Below, piece by piece: positions 4,452 through 8,712 of a stretch of DNA of 8,712 nt; positions within the stretch are counted from its first letter, which is position 1, and each line of letters begins with the position of its first letter. Source of the stretch: Cyanobacteria bacterium UBA11153 (GTDB lineage: Bacteria > Cyanobacteriota > Cyanobacteriia > Cyanobacteriales > Coleofasciculaceae). Location: NCBI GenBank assembly GCA_003511885.1, contig DOIX01000429.1, forward strand, positions 6,952 through 15,663. The letters run 5' to 3'. The notes under the pieces are model-generated. The model worked only from the letters and a program-made list of their open reading frames with translations, ran no database searches and was not told where the DNA came from. The position numbers were made by a program, and so were the translations under genes.

Positions 4452-6615
4452 TCCCTGAATTAAGTATTTCCCAGCGGACTTTTTTGCGATCGCGTCCTAG
4501 AATATCTACAGCATATCTTTCGGGTGATAGAATCATCTGGATTTTTTTATTTTTACATTCTTTTGATAGATAAGATAAAGCAGATTGACGCATGAGTATT
4601 TTCTGCTCTTTTCTTAATTCTACTAATTCTGCTGCTAATCTCTTGAGTTGCTGCTGTACCTCTGGTTTGGCATCTTGTCTCATGGTTAAATATTGTCTTT
4701 CGCACTGGTTAATTCTTGACTCTAATTCATTTAATTTGCTTTGATTAATTGGGCTATTTAAAGCTTGTGTGGTTAAGGAATCGATTAATCCCGCGCAGCC
4801 GAAAAATGCTAAATTGTACATTAAAGATTGACAAAATTCACCTTCAAAGTAACCGCCATGAGTATCCTTACCACCGAAGATATTGGCAAGGATGAGACGG
4901 AGGTAATAAATTAATTGAGGTTCCCATCTTCTTCTTGCGATAGTTAGTAATCGGTATGGCTTTGATCTGGATTTTTGACCAAAATCGGTGTAATCAGTAC
5001 AGTCTAAATAAGTAAATAGCCTGTAAACTTTTTCTCGAATATCTTCTCGATTTCTATAAGATTTAGCTTGGATTTCTTTTAAAGATTGTGACAGGTTAAA
5101 AGAGTCAACAAATAGACAATCTAGGGAGAAAGGATGAGGCGGGTTTTTCTTAACTTTATCCAGGTTGACAATCCCATATTTTTCTGTATCTCTAATGGCA
5201 AGATTTCCGAGACGGTAGCCACTGGCGCGAAGCCGTGCGGGAAAAGAAAAATAGTTAACAAAACTAGAGGCGAGTCTTAAGGCTAAATCTCCTTCACTAC
5301 TAAAGAGATAAGTTTCCTCAAAGCGACGGAGTGCCGATTGAAGGAAGTTGGATCTTCCGGAGAGAATAGTATTAATCGGAATATCTGGGGCAATTAGCAC
5401 GAGTCTGCCTAAGCGGAAGACTCTGCCAATTTTTGAACTGGGCAATTTATTGGTTAATCCCAGTGTTCCGATGGATCTACTGTCAAAAACATCTGATAAG
5501 ATCCGGATAACATCGGTAACTAGATATCCACCCATACTATGACCGATAAAGCTAAGTTTGATCCGGTTTCGATACTGCCAGTAGTTCCGAGATTTGCTTT
5601 CTAAGAAAGAAATTGTTCCGTCTCGGATAGCCACAAATTCAGTGTCAGTTTCTAGTTCGATAATTTTTGCGGCTATGGTGGCTATTTCTCGATCCAATCC
5701 GACAAATTTGCTTAATTCTACAGTACGATCTTGACAATAGTCTTTCACTACCATCGCACAAATATTTTCGATCCCGTTTGCGGTTGGTAGGTGAAGTGTA
5801 ACTTTTTGGGTGAGTATGGTTGTTAATTGTGCTAAAGAGGACTTAACTCGTGCGATGTCTTTGGTAATTGCTTGTCTTACTATAGCTCGATCTAACTGAC
5901 GGATAAATTCTACTAAATCGGGCACGCCAAAATGGTTAGCACGATAAGCATCTCGGAAGTAACCTGATAATCTTAATAAGACTAATGTGAAAATAGATAA
6001 AAATAAGGTCATGAAAGTAACTAAAGTTAACCATGCCATCCCACCTAATAGACTATGGAAGAAAAAAGGGGAAGTCTGGGGAAGTAATAAGAGGATAACC
6101 GCGACTATACCGATGAGGAAAAGACTTCTGGGTAAAAGGGGTAATGCAGTGAAAGCTGGGATTAGTTTATCTTTGAAGAAGTTGCCATTAGCACCAGTTA
6201 TAGGTTCGGAAGGCCAGCGATAACCGATATACACTAAGTTATTGCCCAGATGGGGTGGTAATTTTTCAGTCTCGCGGTTAATATAGTTATGAATTTCCTG
6301 AAAGCGTTTAATTGAGGCAGCTTTACTATTACTGAATCCGTGAATTGAGATGACAAGTTCTATATAATCGGATTGGCGATTGCCTTCGGCAGCAGCGAAG
6401 CTGACGCTAAATTGCTCGACTTTCTGGTAAAGTAATGTGGCAATCTCCTCTAGAGTCTCTTCTGGATATGGTTCGGCTGGCGATGTTCCCTCTCTAGAAG
6501 ATGGTAAATTATCTCCTTCTACGTTAATGGGCGCATTACTAACCACAAAATAACCAGGAACTTTGTCAGATTCATCTCGATTCAGCTGAAAAATAGAAAA
6601 TAAAAAGTTATTCAT
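4441..6615 (-). CDS. Membrane-anchored alpha/beta hydrolase, DUF900-like
   Basis: This 724-residue protein has an alpha/beta-hydrolase core. The oxyanion strand is LVISIHGF (87-94), the nucleophile elbow is FIGHSMGG with Ser360, and LVLIAPDI (405-412) is the next core strand. By comparison with DUF900 the likely acid is Asp443 (SSEGDLALRLA) and the likely base His586 (DTHGGYF). Between oxyanion strand and elbow there is a ~260-residue insertion, far longer than usual. It holds two hydrophobic helices (~162-179 and ~190-216) that should form a membrane hairpin, then a charged helical part (~230-345). Residues ~622-690 are Leu/Glu/Gln/Arg-rich and probably coiled coil. There is no N-terminal signal; both catalytic halves would face the cytoplasm if the hairpin crosses twice. 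Lipase, esterase or a signalling role is possible, substrate unknown. The ATG at 6615 has no clear ribosome site (only AAGAAA). It is divergent from hisA with 146 bp between. Confidence 0.8.
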   Translation of the reverse strand: MNNFLFSIFQLNRDESDKVPGYFVVSNAPINVEGDNLPSSREGTSPAEPYPEETLEEIATLLYQKVEQFSVSFAAAEGNRQSDYIELVISIHGFSNSKAASIKRFQEIHNYINRETEKLPPHLGNNLVYIGYRWPSEPITGANGNFFKDKLIPAFTALPLLPRSLFLIGIVAVILLLLPQTSPFFFHSLLGGMAWLTLVTFMTLFLSIFTLVLLRLSGYFRDAYRANHFGVPDLVEFIRQLDRAIVRQAITKDIARVKSSLAQLTTILTQKVTLHLPTANGIENICAMVVKDYCQDRTVELSKFVGLDREIATIAAKIIELETDTEFVAIRDGTISFLESKSRNYWQYRNRIKLSFIGHSMGGYLVTDVIRILSDVFDSRSIGTLGLTNKLPSSKIGRVFRLGRLVLIAPDIPINTILSGRSNFLQSALRRFEETYLFSSEGDLALRLASSFVNYFSFPARLRASGYRLGNLAIRDTEKYGIVNLDKVKKNPPHPFSLDCLFVDSFNLSQSLKEIQAKSYRNREDIREKVYRLFTYLDCTDYTDFGQKSRSKPYRLLTIARRRWEPQLIYYLRLILANIFGGKDTHGGYFEGEFCQSLMYNLAFFGCAGLIDSLTTQALNSPINQSKLNELESRINQCERQYLTMRQDAKPEVQQQLKRLAAELVELRKEQKILMRQSALSYLSKECKNKKIQMILSPERYAVDILGRDRKKVRWEILNSGNGE

Positions 6616-6632
6616 GGTTGTTTCTTGTTTGC

Positions 6633-6667
6633 GATTGGTTACTGATGATTGGTTATTGGTTGTTGGG
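6633..6667. repeat. Degenerate heptamer array (GATTGGT-type)
   Basis: The units GATTGGT, TACTGAT, GATTGGT, TATTGGT and TGTTGGG follow each other with 7-bp spacing. The array lies 17 bp upstream of the hydrolase start in the divergent hydrolase/hisA intergenic region, within what would be its leader or promoter. Confidence 0.6.
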
Positions 6668-6720
6668 AGAGTTACAACTAAAAAATCATCTCGAAAAACT
6701 TTCCTCCCTACTGCCCTTTT

Positions 6721-6741
6721 TGACTATTGACTATTGACTTT
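6721..6741. repeat. Heptamer tandem repeat (TGACTAT) upstream of hisA
   Basis: TGACTAT, TGACTAT and TGACTTT are in tandem and end 20 bp before the hisA ATG. Each unit, with the preceding T, reads TTGACT and so resembles a -35 box. No convincing -10 is found at 16-18 bp spacing (TAATTG at 6743-6748 is the best), so a promoter role is unproven. Confidence 0.65.
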
Positions 6742-6747
6742 GTAATT

Positions 6748-6751
6748 GAGG
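6748..6751 (+). promoter_or_regulatory. Ribosome binding site of hisA
   Basis: GAGG ends 10 bases before the ATG at 6762. It supports this start, as does the family-typical beginning [17 protein letters not shown]. Confidence 0.6.
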
Positions 6752-6761
6752 ATGATAAACT

Positions 6762-7535
6762 ATGGAAGTAATTCCAGCAATTGATTTACTTGAAGGCCGC
6801 TGCGTGCGATTGTATCAGGGAGACTATTCCCTTTCGCAAGTTTTTAGCGAAAATCCGGTTGATGTGGCATTACAATGGGTTGAGCAGGGAGCCACGCGAC
6901 TTCATTTGGTTGACTTGGATGGAGCAAAAGTCGGTTATCCTGTTAATACTCAGACGATTGAAGCCATTGTCCGGGCGATTGGCATACCAGTGGAAGTAGG
7001 AGGGGGATTGCGCAATCGCAATGGTGTTGCACAATTATTGGATATTGGCGTACATCAAGTGATTTTAGGCACAGCGGCTGTGGAAAATCATCAATTGGTA
7101 GAGGGGTTATGTACCGAATTTCCCGAGCGAATTATAGTCGGAATTGATGCTCGCAATGGCAAGGTAGCTACTCGCGGTTGGTTGGAAACATCCGATGTTA
7201 CTGCTACTCATCTGGCTCAAGAGATGGCGAATTTGGGAGTAGCGGCAATTATTTATACTGATATTCACCGGGATGGCACGCTAACTGGACCTAATCGAGA
7301 TGCTTTGCGGGAACTTGCTGATACTATTTCTATTCCAATTATTGCATCTGGTGGTATTAGTTCGATTACTGATTTGTTAAGTTTGTTAGCACTGGAACCT
7401 TTGGGAGTGACTGGAGTCATTGTTGGTAAAGCATTATATACTGGAGATGTTTCTTTAAAAGAAGCAATTCAAGCTATAGGTAGTGGAAGGCTTCAGGATG
7501 TTCCCCCAAATTTGGGATTTTCTACTTTTGCTTAA
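6762..7535 (+). CDS. hisA: HisA, ProFAR isomerase of histidine biosynthesis
   Basis: This 257-residue protein is phosphoribosylformimino-5-aminoimidazole carboxamide ribotide isomerase (EC 5.3.1.16), the cytoplasmic enzyme for the fourth step of histidine synthesis. It opens the aminoaldose ring of ProFAR to the ketose PRFAR, which HisF/HisH then uses. It is a complete TIM barrel of normal length. The two catalytic aspartates are present: Asp8 (PAIDLLEG) and Asp129 (VGIDARNG). The two phosphate-binding halves are GGGLR (80-84) and SGGIS (196-200) with GKALY (222-226), and the family motif [14 protein letters not shown] (165-178) is intact. The sequence favours HisA over its relative HisF ([12 protein letters not shown] start). 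No other his gene is in the window, so it is not in a histidine operon here; scattered his genes are usual in cyanobacteria. It is divergent from the hydrolase and followed by 368 bp of gene-free DNA. Confidence 0.97.
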   Translation: MEVIPAIDLLEGRCVRLYQGDYSLSQVFSENPVDVALQWVEQGATRLHLVDLDGAKVGYPVNTQTIEAIVRAIGIPVEVGGGLRNRNGVAQLLDIGVHQVILGTAAVENHQLVEGLCTEFPERIIVGIDARNGKVATRGWLETSDVTATHLAQEMANLGVAAIIYTDIHRDGTLTGPNRDALRELADTISIPIIASGGISSITDLLSLLALEPLGVTGVIVGKALYTGDVSLKEAIQAIGSGRLQDVPPNLGFSTFA

Positions 7536-7577
7536 ATAGGGAGTGGAGAATGGCTAATTGTTAAGGGATAATTGAAA

Positions 7578-7648
7578 TAGACATCTCCAAAAAACAATGT
7601 CAAACCCTTACCCTATCTGGATCAAAACCCAGTTTCTGGAGATGTCTA
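7578..7648. repeat. 71-bp inverted-repeat element, MITE-like
   Basis: TAGACATCTCCA (7578-7589) and TGGAGATGTCTA (7637-7648) are perfect 12-bp inverted repeats. They extend inward as AAAAAC against GAAAC with one gap. Both outer ends are TA, as expected for a TA target duplication of IS630/Tc1-mariner-type miniature elements. The interior has no coding capacity and contains CCAG-TTT-CTGG near the right arm. I have the impression of having seen similar ends repeated in filamentous cyanobacteria, but that is memory, not a search. In RNA it would be a hairpin 43 bp after the hisA stop, so a terminator role is possible. Confidence 0.5.
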
Positions 7649-7675
7649 ATGAACAAGGCTCAACTTATCGGAGCG

Positions 7676-7771
7676 TGAGGAGAGGGTGAAGGATATGTCA
7701 ATAAATATTTTCGTTTTTTTCTCAAATTATCGTCCATATCCTTCACCGCTACAAATCTCAATCTCTCCTCA
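7676..7771. repeat. Nested inverted repeat, 96 bp
   Basis: GGTGAAGGATATG (7685-7697) and CATATCCTTCACC (7735-7747) are perfect 13-bp inverted repeats with a 37-bp AT-rich loop that includes T7. Directly outside on the left is TGAGGAGAG (7676-7684). Its complement CTCTCCTCA lies at 7763-7771, displaced by 15 bases. Together they make a long stem with a one-sided bulge. It starts 27 bp after the 71-bp element. The remaining gene-free DNA (7772-7903) is T/C-rich and shows no other clear feature and no strong promoter for the next gene. Confidence 0.6.
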
Positions 7772-7903
7772 TACCAATTTCCTAAATATCTACTACAGTT
7801 CCTCTGATGCCTCCCCCCTTACTAAGTAGGGCTGTTTCATTCTCGGCTAGAAATTCCCGGCTGTATCTCTCCAAAACCTTTCCTTTAACCTCTAAACTCT
7901 TCC

Positions 7904-8578
7904 ATGACTCAAGATTCCCCATCATGTACTCATCACTCACACCATATTAATCCCACATCTGATAAAATCCGGTTACTAATTACAACGCTGATTTTAATTG
8001 GTAGTTTCGCAATAGCCGAATTTATAGTGGGAAAAATTAGCCATAGTTTAGCACTAGTAGCTGAGTCAGGGCACATGGCATCTGATTGTTTAGGATTAAT
8101 ATTGGCATTACTAGCAGCCTGGATAGCACGACGGCAGAATCATAATTATATCTCTTCAGAAAACTATCCCATTGAATTAACTACAGCACTTTTGAATGGA
8201 GTGGTATTAGTGGTAGTAGCTTTGTGGATTGGTGGGGAAGCGATTGCGAGATTGGAATCTCCTCATATCGAAATTTTAAGTTTGCCGATGTTAGCAATTG
8301 CCACTGTGGGATTGGGCGTAAATAGTATCAATATTTGGCTCCTCCACAAAGATAGCCATGACGATCTTAATATAAGGGGAGCATTTTTACATATCGTTGC
8401 CGACACAGCTAGTTCAATTGGCGTGATTTTGGGCGCGATCGCAGTTTGGCAGTTACACTGGATTTGGGCTGATGCTGTCGTGAGTCTATTTGTTGCTACT
8501 TTGATTATTATCAGTGCGATTCCTTTAATTATGGAAAGTATCAAGGCTTTATTTTTCAAGTCTGTTACTGATTCCTAA
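7904..8578 (+). CDS. Cation diffusion facilitator without C-terminal domain
   Basis: This 224-residue inner-membrane protein is a CDF-family metal/proton antiporter, most likely exporting Zn2+ (possibly Cd2+ or Co2+). Six membrane helices are visible at about 22-42, 47-75, 92-112, 124-147, 158-182 and 188-212. The metal site motifs are HxxxD in helix 2 (His57, Asp61 in AESGHMASD) and HxxxD in helix 5 (His163, Asp167 in FLHIVAD), the zinc-type combination. His-rich patches occur at the N-terminus (CTHHSHH, 8-14) and in the short loop between helices 4 and 5 (HKDSHDD, 148-154). Family members usually have ~300 residues with a cytoplasmic dimerisation domain of ~80 residues; here the protein ends ~12 residues after helix 6 and no such domain is encoded downstream. 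CDFs lacking this domain are known, so it may still work. No ribosome site is evident before the ATG at 7904. Confidence 0.9.
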   Translation: MTQDSPSCTHHSHHINPTSDKIRLLITTLILIGSFAIAEFIVGKISHSLALVAESGHMASDCLGLILALLAAWIARRQNHNYISSENYPIELTTALLNGVVLVVVALWIGGEAIARLESPHIEILSLPMLAIATVGLGVNSINIWLLHKDSHDDLNIRGAFLHIVADTASSIGVILGAIAVWQLHWIWADAVVSLFVATLIIISAIPLIMESIKALFFKSVTDS

Positions 8579-8620
8579 GCATTAATCTCAATTACCAGTT
8601 TTACCCTAAGATTTAAGTTT

Positions 8621-8712
8621 AACAGGACTTACACATTTTCTGAGCGTGAGCGATCCTCTCACACTACCAATAGTGGTATAAGAGTTAAGTATATAGCAAT
8701 CCTAAATGAGTT
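8621..8712. repeat. Probable repeat-derived tail, continues past window
   Basis: The 134 bp after the CDF stop hold no gene. Two small hairpins lie close together: GTGAG/CTCAC (8646-8650, 8658-8662) and TACCA/TGGTA (8665-8669, 8674-8678). The strings ACAGGACTTACAC (from about 8622) and TATAGCAATCCTAAATGA (to about 8710) resemble sequences I remember as widely repeated in cyanobacterial genomes, often near transposons. This is recognition from memory, so I call it only a candidate mobile-element edge. Confidence 0.3.

Noticed and set aside
7597..7689. A 30-codon plus-strand frame starting at ATG 7597 through the 71-bp element
   Set aside because: It has no ribosome site and its sequence is dictated by the inverted repeat and downstream stem; it is probably chance.
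8263..8559. Minus-strand open frame of 98 codons opposite the CDF gene
   Set aside because: It is a shadow of the membrane-helix codons on the plus strand, where all CDF motifs are intact.

Overview
The window looks like chromosomal DNA of a cyanobacterium, probably a filamentous (oscillatorian-type) one. Four copies of the HIP1 octamer GCGATCGC (3172-3179, 3382-3389, 4486-4493, 8435-8442), two secreted DUF928 proteins (a mainly cyanobacterial family), and many 7-bp tandem repeats between genes all point that way. No rRNA, tRNA, CRISPR array or intact transposase gene was seen. The genus is not identified.

Layout. (1) 1-2421, minus strand: a cluster of three DUF928 copies. Copy A (83-361) is only the first ~93 codons and runs into a heptamer repeat at the window edge. 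Copy B (545-1375) and copy C (1606-2421) are full-length exported proteins. A and B share a recent segmental duplication that includes about 40 bp upstream of the start. B and C share two upstream sequence blocks, the nearer one at almost the same distance from each start codon. (2) 2679-4355, plus strand: a predicted cytoplasmic protein with a beta-propeller-like N-terminus and a C-terminal transglutaminase-like domain. (3) 4441-6615, minus strand, convergent with the previous gene: a large alpha/beta hydrolase (DUF900-like) with two membrane segments inserted between its oxyanion-loop strand and its nucleophile elbow. (4) 6762-7535, plus strand: hisA of histidine biosynthesis. (5) 7536-7903: a 368-bp gene-free stretch with two consecutive large inverted repeats. 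(6) 7904-8578, plus strand: a cation diffusion facilitator without the usual C-terminal cytoplasmic domain. (7) 8579-8712: a gene-free tail that looks repeat-derived.

How the genes relate. Apart from the DUF928 cluster, neighbours look functionally unrelated and are mostly separately transcribed (divergent, convergent or widely spaced). The exported DUF928 pair is the only plausible co-regulated unit. I see no convincing new multi-gene system. The items most worth following up are the shared upstream elements of the DUF928 paralogues, the membrane-inserted hydrolase, the propeller-transglutaminase protein with Glu in the usual Asp position, and the heptamer arrays that contain the stop codons of two convergent genes.
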